In this document: piece after piece, positions 37,173 to 46,116 of the stretch | Numbering within the stretch: position 1 is the first letter of the stretch | Layout: each line of letters opens with the position of its first letter | Assembly: GCF_010692325.1 (NCBI RefSeq) | Contig: NZ_JAAHHW010000002.1 | Coordinates: 1 to 64,000 of the forward strand | Direction: 5' to 3' | Source: Moorena sp. SIO3I8 | GTDB taxonomy: Bacteria; Cyanobacteriota; Cyanobacteriia; Cyanobacteriales; Coleofasciculaceae | Length of the DNA stretch: 64,000 nt | The notes under the pieces: model-generated | Seen by the model: the letters and a program-made list of their open reading frames with translations, nothing else | The model's database searches: none | Told to the model about the DNA's origin: nothing | Made by a program: the position numbers and the translations under genes

Positions 37173-37838
37173 CTAGCTTGGTGGCTCTTGGCGTACTACT
37201 ATACTTCCTGGTGCGCCACTTTTGCCCGGAGCAGCAGCATTGCCCGTAGAACCGTTTTGGCCATTGCTTCCACCAAAACTACCACCCTTGCCACCAGCAC
37301 CACCACTGCCACCAGTACCGCCAGTACCACCTTTCAATCTACTGGTATCAATGGAAAAAGTAGTCGAGGGAGTTTTAGAGGTATAGTATATTACTACATT
37401 GGGTCCATTGGCACCGTTACCCCCAGGTTTACCATCAGTAGCATCGCCACCTTTGCCACCATTGGCGCCGTTGATCTGCTTACAAGGACCGCTGGCAGCA
37501 GCACCATTACCACCATCGCCACCCTTGCCACCGTTAGCACCGTTACCACCGTTACCACCAGCACCGCCGGAGTAAGTGATCATAACCTTACCATCGACAT
37601 CACCCAAGTGGAAAATGCCACTACCCGTGATATTCCCATCACTTCCCGCCGACGCCTGACCAGCTCGATTTCCAGGGCTACCTGGTGTGGGATCTTGGGG
37701 GTTTTGACAGGTGGGATTCTTGCCGCCACTTGATGTCCCCTGCACTGCGTTTCTGCCGTCGCCACCATCAGTACCTTTGGTGGCATTGGTGCCATTGGCA
37801 CCATCGGCACCTATAACTTGAAAGGGGGAATTGCTCAT
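37173..37838 (-). CDS. Gly-rich triplet protein (221 aa)
   Basis: The protein opens MSNSPFQVIGADGANGTNAT and contains a spaced-glycine leader, a strand segment (GIFHLGDVDGKVMITYSGGA), and then GGNGGNGANGGKGGDGGNGA. A second strand segment (NVVIYYTSKTPSTTFSIDTS) is followed by GGTGGTGGSGGAGGKGGSFG and an end SIVVRQEPPS. The alternation of glycine triplet blocks and short beta strands matches the 244 and 312 aa proteins. It starts 20 bp after the 212 aa gene stop. No signal peptide is present. A filamentous or adhesin-like structural role is inference. Confidence 0.7.
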   Translation of the reverse strand: MSNSPFQVIGADGANGTNATKGTDGGDGRNAVQGTSSGGKNPTCQNPQDPTPGSPGNRAGQASAGSDGNITGSGIFHLGDVDGKVMITYSGGAGGNGGNGANGGKGGDGGNGAAASGPCKQINGANGGKGGDATDGKPGGNGANGPNVVIYYTSKTPSTTFSIDTSRLKGGTGGTGGSGGAGGKGGSFGGSNGQNGSTGNAAAPGKSGAPGSIVVRQEPPS

Positions 37839-37858
37839 AATTATTTGTTTCTGGCTTA

Positions 37859-38497
37859 CTAACTATTAACAGTAAATTGCTGGCATTCGATGTTAAGTGG
37901 GGTTCTCATCTCAATGTACCCACCCTCTTCGATCGTAATCGTGGCAGCAACGAGGTTTGTGGGCTGACCGTTTGGATTATCAATAATCAGTGGGTTGTCC
38001 TTAGTGATCACCAAATCCTGTGCAGCATGGGTTGCTATTTCCATGGGAAAGTGAATGGCATTGATGTGCTCTTCGTAATCGCGAACTTTGCTCGAATCCC
38101 CCATCACTGCAGCATGTAGCGCTTTTCCAACTGCTTCATGGTGTTGCACCGTCATGCGGTCCTTGAGCTGACACACGTCGCCACCACAAGAGGCCAAGGA
38201 CGGCATTCCAAGACTGGGCGCTGGGGGGGGGTAATCGACAAAAGCATCACTGGCCCTTTTTGCTTGGTAATCCTCGTCAGGACATCCGCCCATCGCACAC
38301 AGATCTGCAACACTACCAATCTCGTGGACTTGAGCGGGTGGGAAGTCGGCGCTTGCGGCAGGGTGTCCACACCGCAAACCACCACTTTCCGTCGTAACTG
38401 TGGCTGGAACAGTGTTAGGGTCAATCCCTAAAGCTTCCAGCTTGGCATGAAACTTTGCTCGCTGTGCGTCAGATAAGTCTTGGTATTTCTTAGCCAT
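37859..38497 (-). CDS. Uncharacterised Cys/His-containing protein, first gene of the minus arm
   Basis: The 212 aa product starts MAKKYQDLSDAQRAKFHAKL with a helical head and an ATG preceded by GGAGAG. The middle carries several Cys and His (GLRCGHPAAS, DLCAMGGCPDEDY, SLASCGGDVCQL) that might bind metal. The C-terminal 60 residues (DLVITKDNPLIID, TITIEEGGYIEMRTPLNIE) look like beta strands similar to the head of the 312 aa Gly-rich protein. No family is recognised. As the promoter-proximal gene it may be an assembly factor or cap, which is inference. Confidence 0.6.
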   Translation of the reverse strand: MAKKYQDLSDAQRAKFHAKLEALGIDPNTVPATVTTESGGLRCGHPAASADFPPAQVHEIGSVADLCAMGGCPDEDYQAKRASDAFVDYPPPAPSLGMPSLASCGGDVCQLKDRMTVQHHEAVGKALHAAVMGDSSKVRDYEEHINAIHFPMEIATHAAQDLVITKDNPLIIDNPNGQPTNLVAATITIEEGGYIEMRTPLNIECQQFTVNS

Positions 38498-38655
38498 TGA
38501 GACTCTCCATACATAGTTTTAGGTGTTTATTGTTGATCTGCTGTCGAACTTGATCAATTAACAGCAAATCATTTCAGATTTTTTGAAGATGGGTAACCAC
38601 AACCCTAACTAGGGACACTAAGACCCAACTGGATATCAGGTGCTGCCTCTTGTCT

Positions 38656-38708
38656 GTATTGCTTCCTGTCTTCATCGCACTACAAGCGATGAAGACAGGA
38701 AGCAATAC
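38656..38708. repeat. Perfect 23-bp stem, 7-nt loop hairpin
   Basis: Bases 38656-38678 and 38686-38708 are exact reverse complements around the loop ACTACAA. Neither side is followed by a T-run, so it is not a simple intrinsic terminator. It could encode a small structured RNA or be a small repeat element. Confidence 0.85.
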
Positions 38709-38809
38709 CAAAATCACAACACAAGGATGATGACGATAAAGTAATCTTACATCAAAATTTTGAACAATGCACCAGAATGATCATTTTGTTTGACATTTTG
38801 TCTGAAGGT

Positions 38810-38838
38810 TTGACATCATAAGCACTTATTTATACTAT
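38810..38838 (+). promoter_or_regulatory. Candidate sigma70 promoter for the plus arm
   Basis: TTGACA (38810-38815), a 17-bp spacer and TACTAT (38833-38838) fit the -35/-10 pattern, within a TATACTATATAAT stretch that offers alternative -10s. A second TTGACA lies 20 bp upstream (38790-38795). Confidence 0.45.
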
Positions 38839-39306
38839 ATAATGTTGTTTGATGCCAACAACGATATTAGGCTTGATACAGTCCCGAATTGACCCTACGA
38901 ATGATTTTATGGAAGCTCAAACCATTATAACTACGTCCAAGGTCACGCCCAAAACAGCATGTATCTTTTAGGTGCGAGCCGTGGCGAATTTAATTCGCCA
39001 ACGGAAAGAGCACCGATTAAGTAACTTACCGGCTGAAATTATTACCCAGCAAGGATTTAATCTGGGTTGTCGCCCCCCAGAGCATTTTGGATAACTATTA
39101 ATTTATGTTACCAGGTAGTTATGTGTGTGATTATGCCAAATATTATTAAACCACAAGAAGTTTATCGTTGAATGATACAATCCGAAAATTGCTTTTGAGC
39201 AAAGGCTTCACTCTATCTTAAATCTTAAATATTACTGAGCCTTTTTGATAGGTTTATCCTAAAGTATCAAGCTGTACTGCCTACACTCGTATCCCTACCC
39301 TAAGCT

Positions 39307-42300
39307 ATGAGTAATACCACACCAATCAATAACCCACTTTGGGCGGGCCCGCGACTCTTCGTGCCGATTTATTTAGAAGCCCTAATGGTGGGTCAAAACA
39401 ATCAAGTCGGCAACTGGGCTGTTGTGGGTGTGCAGTTTAATCAACTCGGGTTGCCCTTAGGACAACCCCAACCGCCACCCTTTTCCTATCGGTCATCGAG
39501 CAATCCGCCTAAGCTAGGTATTCACTTACTTTGGACTGTGCCCAGTGCTTTGCGTCATGGTCAAACTCAAGCGAATGGCGCTGTTGATTTCCCCTTGCTT
39601 CCCAATCGATGGTTAGTGACCCGTACCTTTATTGCTGAGCCGGGTGCTGTACCTTCCCTCACAGTTTGGGTTTTGGAAAGTGACTATCTTGGTTCCACCC
39701 CCAATGGAACCCATGTCTACCCAGATCCGACAGGCGGCAGTCAGACTTACTATATTGGTCGTCGTTTTGACTTGGCTAGCTGGAACGGCACAACGACGAC
39801 CTACTCTGGCGAACCGTTTTTACGTGCCATGGGGCCAGGCGACGCTACCTATGTTGCCATTTACGACAATATGACCAATGTGCTGGCCTTTCATGACGAT
39901 ATGCAGAATGCTTCTGTCGGTTGGTACAGCTACAGTGTCTGCGGTTGGTACAGCACACCAGCGGACGATCAGTTGTTCGGTAAAACTGAATCGTCTCCTG
40001 ATGGCTTTACAACGGAGCAAGAGTGGCAAGAGATTATGACTCACCTGCAATGGACGGTGGGGAGTGAGGCTGACCAAAATGCTGCGGAGCAGGATTGGCA
40101 AGCTTGGTTGCAGCAGCATCCGATTACTGGGGGCCCGCCCCTGACTGATGCACAAAAGAATTTGCCCGCTCAAAGTCTCTGTCACGGGTTTATCTACAAG
40201 CTAGATTGGCAGGGATTTAACCAGTTTTATCCGATTAATGCCATTTTGCAGGGTGAGCATCCCCCAGCTGTTGCGATCGGAGCCAATGGTCCTGAGGCAA
40301 TGGCGGCTTGGCTAGCAGATGCGATTGATGCTCCGGATGCTGAGGATCTGTTGTTGGCCTTCCAAGAGGATATGGTGTTTGACTATGCCAGCAATCAGAG
40401 GACGTTTGAGACTAAGTCCCATGCCGCTCGTTTTGGTTCGACGAGTGCGGGCGATCGCTGGGTGGTTTATCAGGAGCAAACCACTGAGCCTAGCAATGGC
40501 GAGATTCCGTCGGGCGCAACAAGTGTTCCCCTAGACCAAACGACAACTGACGCTCTGACACGACTCAACACCACCCAAGCAACCCTCAATCAAGACCGAG
40601 AGATGCTCGCCTCTCTGAAATGGTCCCTGTATGCTGCCTACTGGAAGCTAGCCAATTACCCTCTCCCGCAAGGGCCGATTTTATTACCCCTGATTCAAAA
40701 GGAAATCAATCGCCTTACTCCCTTAGTAAATAGCTACAACTCCAAGGTGACCCAGGGATCTCAACAAGTGGACCAGCAGGCCCAGGCCTTGAGGGAATTG
40801 TTGGCTCCTCTGAAGCTGAAACTCAATACTCAAAACCAGCCACGCTTTGAGCAACGGCAAGATCCAGTCATATTGCTGGCAGGAACCAATCAAGATACTA
40901 AGTTTGCTCCCCCTGGCGTATACGATGATGAAGACACCTTGTTTACTCGTTTCACAGGTCAAACTTTAAGTGCTCTAACCATCAACTACAGTGGTGACGG
41001 CATAACGGTAAACGAGACTCTTAGTGCGGATGACTTCACCGATATCACTTGGCCCACTGGGGTACAGATTCCCAAGGAGATCCACGACTTCTGGTTTGAG
41101 ACTTTTTTACTTGACACCAACAGTGCTCTTTTGCTAGCTCAGCGCAATTTTCAAAAAGCTGGTGTGACACCGACCCCAACCCAGCTTAACGACCTAACAG
41201 CTCAAATCCAACGCCAACAAACCCTACTTTGGAACCAGGATGCGACTAGGTTAGTGGATGTGCGTACAATTTCTGAAACCGCTGGTTTTAAAGGTGTACC
41301 GCCCTTTAATGCTGCCGTTGCAGCTTGGACACCACCCTGGGCACCTATATACATGGACTGGGAAATCGAGTGGCATCCCAGTGCTACTACACCCCAGGAC
41401 ATGCTCAACCAATGGAGCCTAGGAGAAGTAGATTTTGAGTGGAACGGCACCCAAGTTACTGCCAAGGATGAAACCTACTCTGGGCGAGCCATACTCAACG
41501 GCCAGATAGCACTGGGCCTCCAGGAAAAACTCTATGACTTTTTGGATTCGAATCCAAATTTATCAGACTTGCCAATTTCGGTGCAAGAGAAGTTACGAGA
41601 AATGGCGGAGACTCTGGGTCAGTTTGATGTGGTTACACAGGCTATGTCTGGTCTGATTGAAGAACTGATCATGCGTCTGCAACAGATGAACAAGCTCAGC
41701 CCGGATGACTTGGGCAATATGGCGCAGCTACTCGCAGATGCTGAAAACTTCCTACCAGCGGCAGGTAGCAGTTTGTTCTTTCCCCTCCACGCCGGACACT
41801 TGCGGGTTACTCGTATTGAGGTTGTCGATGCTTTTGGGCAAATCCTGCGTGGTTCACAATTGTCCAATAATTTACAACCTATTCGGAGCAAGAGCTTCAT
41901 TACACCAGGTGAAACCAATACTCGCTACATCCAGCTCACTCCTCGTGTTACTCAAGACTTGCGCTTCGATTTTCGGTTAGTCCAATTTGATGATGATACG
42001 ATCCCCACTAACTCGAGCGATCTCACCAGTCCCATCAGCGGCTGGGTCATCCCCAACCATATTAACCATAGCTTGACCGTATTCGATCCCTGGGGCAACA
42101 ACCTTGGCGAAGTCATCACGATCGATGCTGGCAACAGCGACAGGGACCAGGAAACCGGCCTGCGTTGGGATGCAGTGCCTGGTAGCAATACCCCCCTTGG
42201 AGCAGCTCCCAACTTTGGTAGTCAATTGCAACATCTTAATAGCTTTGTTAATGGCTTATTGCTACGCGGTGCCCAGGGTAGTGATGCTTTGAGCTGTCTA

Positions 42301-43125
42301 TTGGATGTAATCGATGCCAGTCTCTGGAAAGTCGATCCACTTGGACAGCCCATGCAAGGAAATCTAGCGATTCTGCTGGGTCGTCCTCTGGCGGTGGTGC
42401 GTGCTCGGATTACGCTGGAGGTGGATGGTACGCCTGCTACTAATCAGGCTTGGGAAAATACCAGCAAGCAGATTACGGATGGTTTTACTGAGGTTAGTCT
42501 GCCACTCCGGATCGGTGACATAGGTCTGAGTGGTAATGGAGTCATGGGATATTTTCTGGACAACGACTACAGCCAGTTTTATCCTTATCATGGGTATACG
42601 CCTAAGTTGGCTGTTCCTCGCCGCACGCTGGCCGATCGACGATTACCAGAGTCCCAAATGCTAGCCCAGATCGCCCAGCAACTGGATAGCAATAATGATA
42701 ATGCTGAAGCTGCCAGTGACCCTTACATTGTCAGTAATCCCCAACTCCATTTGCCACCAGATGGCACCACCACACATGACCTGACCTTGCTGGTCGATCC
42801 ACGCGGGTCAATTCCAGTCATCAGCGGATACCTGCCCGTACAATACCTAACGTTGTCACCAGGACCGGTTACCCTGGCCCTTAATAATATGTTTGTTACC
42901 TTCCGCGCTGGACCTGTTCTGCTCAACAGTACCGAGATCCAGTTACCGCTGCCTGCCGCAATTAAAGGGGACTGGACTTGGGTAGAACGGTCTGGGGTCA
43001 CGACCTGGCGTGAGTCAGATCCATTAACTAGCTCTACTTCTAGCGCCCAGCTACCGTCCACACGACCTAATGTGAACGAGGGTTGGCTAAAGCTAAGCGG
43101 TGCCCTGGGATTGCAGAAACCGTAA
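39307..43125 (+). CDS. Large uncharacterised protein (1272 aa), first gene of the plus arm
   Basis: The product opens MSNTTPINNPLWAGPRLFVP with no signal peptide. Segments that look conserved are KLGIHLLWTVPSALRHGQ, DFPLLPNRWLVTRTF and WYSYSVCGWYSTPADD near the N-terminus, and RWDAVPGSNTPLGAAPNFG and MGYFLDNDYSQFYPYHGYTP near the C-terminus. A helical, coiled-coil-like section (about 415-515 and 765-805) splits two beta-rich halves. I recognise no named family. Its size, beta content and lack of export signal match the minus-arm proteins, so it may be a second large component of the same structure. Confidence 0.65.
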   Translation: MSNTTPINNPLWAGPRLFVPIYLEALMVGQNNQVGNWAVVGVQFNQLGLPLGQPQPPPFSYRSSSNPPKLGIHLLWTVPSALRHGQTQANGAVDFPLLPNRWLVTRTFIAEPGAVPSLTVWVLESDYLGSTPNGTHVYPDPTGGSQTYYIGRRFDLASWNGTTTTYSGEPFLRAMGPGDATYVAIYDNMTNVLAFHDDMQNASVGWYSYSVCGWYSTPADDQLFGKTESSPDGFTTEQEWQEIMTHLQWTVGSEADQNAAEQDWQAWLQQHPITGGPPLTDAQKNLPAQSLCHGFIYKLDWQGFNQFYPINAILQGEHPPAVAIGANGPEAMAAWLADAIDAPDAEDLLLAFQEDMVFDYASNQRTFETKSHAARFGSTSAGDRWVVYQEQTTEPSNGEIPSGATSVPLDQTTTDALTRLNTTQATLNQDREMLASLKWSLYAAYWKLANYPLPQGPILLPLIQKEINRLTPLVNSYNSKVTQGSQQVDQQAQALRELLAPLKLKLNTQNQPRFEQRQDPVILLAGTNQDTKFAPPGVYDDEDTLFTRFTGQTLSALTINYSGDGITVNETLSADDFTDITWPTGVQIPKEIHDFWFETFLLDTNSALLLAQRNFQKAGVTPTPTQLNDLTAQIQRQQTLLWNQDATRLVDVRTISETAGFKGVPPFNAAVAAWTPPWAPIYMDWEIEWHPSATTPQDMLNQWSLGEVDFEWNGTQVTAKDETYSGRAILNGQIALGLQEKLYDFLDSNPNLSDLPISVQEKLREMAETLGQFDVVTQAMSGLIEELIMRLQQMNKLSPDDLGNMAQLLADAENFLPAAGSSLFFPLHAGHLRVTRIEVVDAFGQILRGSQLSNNLQPIRSKSFITPGETNTRYIQLTPRVTQDLRFDFRLVQFDDDTIPTNSSDLTSPISGWVIPNHINHSLTVFDPWGNNLGEVITIDAGNSDRDQETGLRWDAVPGSNTPLGAAPNFGSQLQHLNSFVNGLLLRGAQGSDALSCLLDVIDASLWKVDPLGQPMQGNLAILLGRPLAVVRARITLEVDGTPATNQAWENTSKQITDGFTEVSLPLRIGDIGLSGNGVMGYFLDNDYSQFYPYHGYTPKLAVPRRTLADRRLPESQMLAQIAQQLDSNNDNAEAASDPYIVSNPQLHLPPDGTTTHDLTLLVDPRGSIPVISGYLPVQYLTLSPGPVTLALNNMFVTFRAGPVLLNSTEIQLPLPAAIKGDWTWVERSGVTTWRESDPLTSSTSSAQLPSTRPNVNEGWLKLSGALGLQKP

Positions 43126-43199
43126 ATCTTATCAACCCGGCGTTGTAAACCCGACGTTTACCATAAACGTAATCAATCATTTTTTGGGAGCCATAACTC

Positions 43200-44561
43200 A
43201 TGTCCACAGTATTGACCTATACTTTTAATCCCACCACGGTGCAAGCCAATACCCGCAAGAGCTTTACCCTAGTGGCTACAAATGGCTCTACCCCTCTCTC
43301 CTTAAATACTAGGAATGCAATTTATTTGGCGGTGCCGGTAGGAGATGAGGCTAGCGATCTGACCCCTAACTTGAATGAGATTAGCACTCAAGCACCGGAT
43401 AAGTGGCGCTTTAACGCGACTAATCAGGGTGGAGAGTACAACTTTATTATTTCACCCACCCAAAATTTCACCATCAATGCCAATGCTTCGCTAGTTTTCG
43501 AACTGAACAATGTGATCATCAATCCAGTTCAAGGTAACGCCAAAGTGGTTTTGGAAGAGTTTGTTCAGATGACCCCAGGACAAACTGAGTTTACGATACA
43601 AAAAAATGAAGCCCAGCTTAGTATTGTTGCTCAAGCAATCCCCTCTACTGTGGGTCGTAACCAAACCACCGATTTGAAATGGAATGCAGCTAAGGCTGCT
43701 TATGTGATCATTCAACCGATCAATAAACAGGTTGACACCAGTGGTGAGTATCCGACTACACCATCCCAGGATGTCACTCCTGAAGCACCCCAAGTCACGT
43801 ATTCCCTCACGGCCTGGACGCCAGATCAAAAATTTGCCCGCGACAATGTAACAGTCACCATTAGTCCACCTGTATTTAGGAAGGTGGAACCACAAAATCA
43901 ACCTCCGATCGACCTTGATGCAGAAGTTAAGTTGGAGTGGAATGTAGAATACGCCGAAACTGTACAACTGACTTTACCTCAGGGGGTAGTCCCACAACCC
44001 ACCAGCGGTTCTCTGGAGGTAAAACCCCAGCAAATGTTAGTGGGTAATGCTGAATCAGTTACCTATACTTGGCGTGCTACAGGTGCTGATCAACCAGTAT
44101 TTGCCTCGGTGGAAATTCCCTTTAATCCAGTGACGATCGACTATTTTCGCTACCCAAACTTCGAGACAACCAACACTTTTCAAGTCCAAGTCACCAATGG
44201 CTTTACAAATGTTGAACAACACTATGTTGAAGGGGGCAGCTACTTTAAACTGACTGCCACAGGTCCTCGTGGTCCACTCGTTCAATATCTGGGGGATTAC
44301 GAAGCCTTACAGATCCAAGTATTTCTAAGCAGCAGTAATAATGTAAGCCCTGGTACAGAGGTCGAGCTACAATGGCAAACAGTACTAGCCACCTCTCTCT
44401 CCCTAGAGTCGGATGATGGCTGCTCCACCCCCATTAGCCACGATCAAATCGCCCGAGGCAAGTTAAACGTTACACCCACTCAAAGTACTCTCTACACTCT
44501 CAAAGCCACTGATGCCAATGACAATATTATTACGAGCCAGTTGCAAGTTACGGTGAGCTAA
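43200..44561 (+). CDS. Beta-sandwich repeat protein (453 aa)
   Basis: The protein consists of about four Ig-like or fibronectin-like units. Recognisable pieces are TYTFNPTTVQANTRKSFTLV, STVGRNQTTDLKWNAAKAAY, DLDAEVKLEWNVEYAETVQL and VSPGTEVELQWQTVLATSLS, the last three sharing an x-x-L-x-W-x-x-x-x-A pattern and a terminal TYSLTAW or LYTLKATD strand. The repeated LxW and TYxLxA motifs indicate internal duplication. No signal peptide is visible. A GGGAG site precedes the ATG. It is probably a connector or surface part of the assembly; this is inference. Confidence 0.65.
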   Translation: MSTVLTYTFNPTTVQANTRKSFTLVATNGSTPLSLNTRNAIYLAVPVGDEASDLTPNLNEISTQAPDKWRFNATNQGGEYNFIISPTQNFTINANASLVFELNNVIINPVQGNAKVVLEEFVQMTPGQTEFTIQKNEAQLSIVAQAIPSTVGRNQTTDLKWNAAKAAYVIIQPINKQVDTSGEYPTTPSQDVTPEAPQVTYSLTAWTPDQKFARDNVTVTISPPVFRKVEPQNQPPIDLDAEVKLEWNVEYAETVQLTLPQGVVPQPTSGSLEVKPQQMLVGNAESVTYTWRATGADQPVFASVEIPFNPVTIDYFRYPNFETTNTFQVQVTNGFTNVEQHYVEGGSYFKLTATGPRGPLVQYLGDYEALQIQVFLSSSNNVSPGTEVELQWQTVLATSLSLESDDGCSTPISHDQIARGKLNVTPTQSTLYTLKATDANDNIITSQLQVTVS

Positions 44562-44609
44562 GATTGCCCATGTAAGTAATAAGATTGCCCATGATTCAGG
44601 AGAAAAGCC

Positions 44610-44873
44610 GTGTCAACTATTGAAGAAGTAGTTTATGCTGCCATCCGTAAGGTCAAGCCTTCCCTGTTGGAGACTGAATTAAGCCTCGCCACTCGATTTG
44701 ACGACTACCGTATCACTTCTATGGAAATGGCGATGATTGTCTTTGAAATCGAGGATCATTATGATATTGAAATTGAGGCCCACACTCTAATTGACTTTGA
44801 TACGATCGGTGCAGCCTGTGAATTTATAGCGAAACTGCTTGCCAAGAAGAACCTTCAGGGAGTAGCTACCTAA
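44610..44873 (+). CDS. Acyl carrier protein
   Basis: The 87 aa product has the ACP four-helix pattern, with the phosphopantetheine serine at Ser37 in RITSMEMAMIVFEIEDHYDI. Most ACPs have Asp-Ser-Leu here; this one has Thr-Ser-Met, so recognition by a phosphopantetheinyl transferase needs testing. The start is GTG with CAGGAG 9 bp upstream. The stop overlaps the next ketosynthase start by one base (TAATG), which indicates translational coupling and a dedicated partner. Confidence 0.85.
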   Translation: MSTIEEVVYAAIRKVKPSLLETELSLATRFDDYRITSMEMAMIVFEIEDHYDIEIEAHTLIDFDTIGAACEFIAKLLAKKNLQGVAT

Positions 44874-46102
44874 TGAGCATCCTCAGCGATGACGAACGGG
44901 TCGTTATTACTGGTTTAGGTTGTGTCTCTGCTCATGGTGTCGGTGTGCGCCCCTTTTGGAACCAGGTCGTAGAAGGTCACAGCGCAATTGCGCCTACAAC
45001 TCGTGCCCAAGCTGGCCACAGCATAACTGTCCCAGCAGCACCAGTGACTGAATTTCAATTACAACACCATATCAAAACACCCCAACAGCCCTTGCTTGAT
45101 CCCTTCAGCCAATATGCCCTGGTAGCTGCTCATGAAGCTATCAACGATGCTGCATGGGATCTAACTCAACTACCTAGGAGTGAAGTCGCAGTAATTCTTG
45201 GTTCTACCAGTGGTGGCGAGGCCAGTCGAGAAAACGAAGCAGTCCGTTTTTTTTATCAGGGAAAGAAACGTTGTAATCCAGCTTTGGTGACTCGTACTAA
45301 CCATCAGGCAGTGGTGTGCGGGATTTCCATGCATTTTGGTTTTACCGGTCCTGCTTTTGTCGTTCATACTGGCTGTGCATCGGGTACCCATGCTATTGCT
45401 CAAGCCTACTTAATGTTACGCCATGGTCAAGCCCGTTATGCTGTCACTGGTGGTGCAGAAGCTTGTGTAATGTTCTCCACCCTGGTAGCCTTTCAAGCCA
45501 TGGGAGTGTTAGCGACTGACACCTGCCGCCCTTTTTCCTCTGGTCGGACTGGTATGGCTTTGGGAGAAGGAGCAGGAGTAATCACTCTGGAAACTTTAGC
45601 AGCAGCCAGGGAGCGCCATGCCCCAATCTATGCAGAACTAGCAGGTATTGGTATGAGTGCTGACGCTAGTGACCCAGTCAATCCAGTGGTTCATGGGCCG
45701 ATAAAAGCCATGCAACTAGCCTTGGATCGTGCTGGTTTAAAACCGAAACAGGTCGATTACATCAATGCTCACGGTACTGGTACCCAGTCCAACGATCAAG
45801 TAGAGAATGAAGCAATCAAACAACTGTTTGATGCCCATGCAACCCACTTAGCGGTATCATCCACCAAAGCGAGTCATGGACATGCTCTCGGTGCCTCTGG
45901 AGGTTTTGAATTGATTGCTACTGTTTTGAGCCTACAGGAAGGGCTGCTGCCACCCACTGCAAATTTCACCACACCTGACCCAAAGTGTGACTTGGATTAT
46001 ATACCCAATCATAGCCGCGAACAGCGTATATCAGTGGCTCTGTCCAACTCCTTTGCTCTGGGTGGTCTCAACGCAGTATTAGCTGTTACATCGGTAAGAT
46101 AA
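44873..46102 (+). CDS. Beta-ketoacyl-ACP synthase, FabF-like (first of two)
   Basis: The 409 aa enzyme condenses malonyl-ACP with an acyl thioester. The catalytic triad is intact: Cys168 in HTGCASGTHA, His300 in INAHGTGTQSND and His337 in SSTKASHGHALGA, with Lys332. The KAS II/FabF layout is complete. It starts inside the ACP stop. Substrate chain length cannot be read from sequence here. Its match to the second ketosynthase is clear but far from identity, so they are diverged paralogues. Confidence 0.93.
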   Translation: MSILSDDERVVITGLGCVSAHGVGVRPFWNQVVEGHSAIAPTTRAQAGHSITVPAAPVTEFQLQHHIKTPQQPLLDPFSQYALVAAHEAINDAAWDLTQLPRSEVAVILGSTSGGEASRENEAVRFFYQGKKRCNPALVTRTNHQAVVCGISMHFGFTGPAFVVHTGCASGTHAIAQAYLMLRHGQARYAVTGGAEACVMFSTLVAFQAMGVLATDTCRPFSSGRTGMALGEGAGVITLETLAAARERHAPIYAELAGIGMSADASDPVNPVVHGPIKAMQLALDRAGLKPKQVDYINAHGTGTQSNDQVENEAIKQLFDAHATHLAVSSTKASHGHALGASGGFELIATVLSLQEGLLPPTANFTTPDPKCDLDYIPNHSREQRISVALSNSFALGGLNAVLAVTSVR

Positions 46103-46116
46103 AAGCGAGGTGATCG

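Larger units (their letters stand above)
38498..39306. promoter_or_regulatory. Divergent control region of the large locus
   Basis: These 809 bases between the two arms contain no gene. From left to right they hold the perfect hairpin (38656-38708), a sigma70-like promoter (38810-38838) pointing to the plus arm, and a small nested inverted repeat (38971-39014: GGTGC with GCACC, and GGCGAAT with ATTCGCC inside). Any promoter for the minus arm is not obvious to me. The plus-arm leader would be about 460 nt long. Confidence 0.55.

Noticed and set aside
37161-37733. 190-codon plus-strand frame rich in Thr and Ser
   Set aside because: It is antisense to the Gly-rich gene; GGX codons read backwards give Thr/Pro/Ala runs.
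33336-37838. Collagen proteins
   Set aside because: Apart from one short GAPG-type run in the 312 aa protein, the triplets are GGX with little proline, which does not fit collagen.
20688-44561. Phage tail or extracellular contractile injection system
   Set aside because: No sheath, tube, baseplate, LysM spike or AAA+ ATPase gene is recognisable, and the Gly-rich proteins alone are not sufficient.
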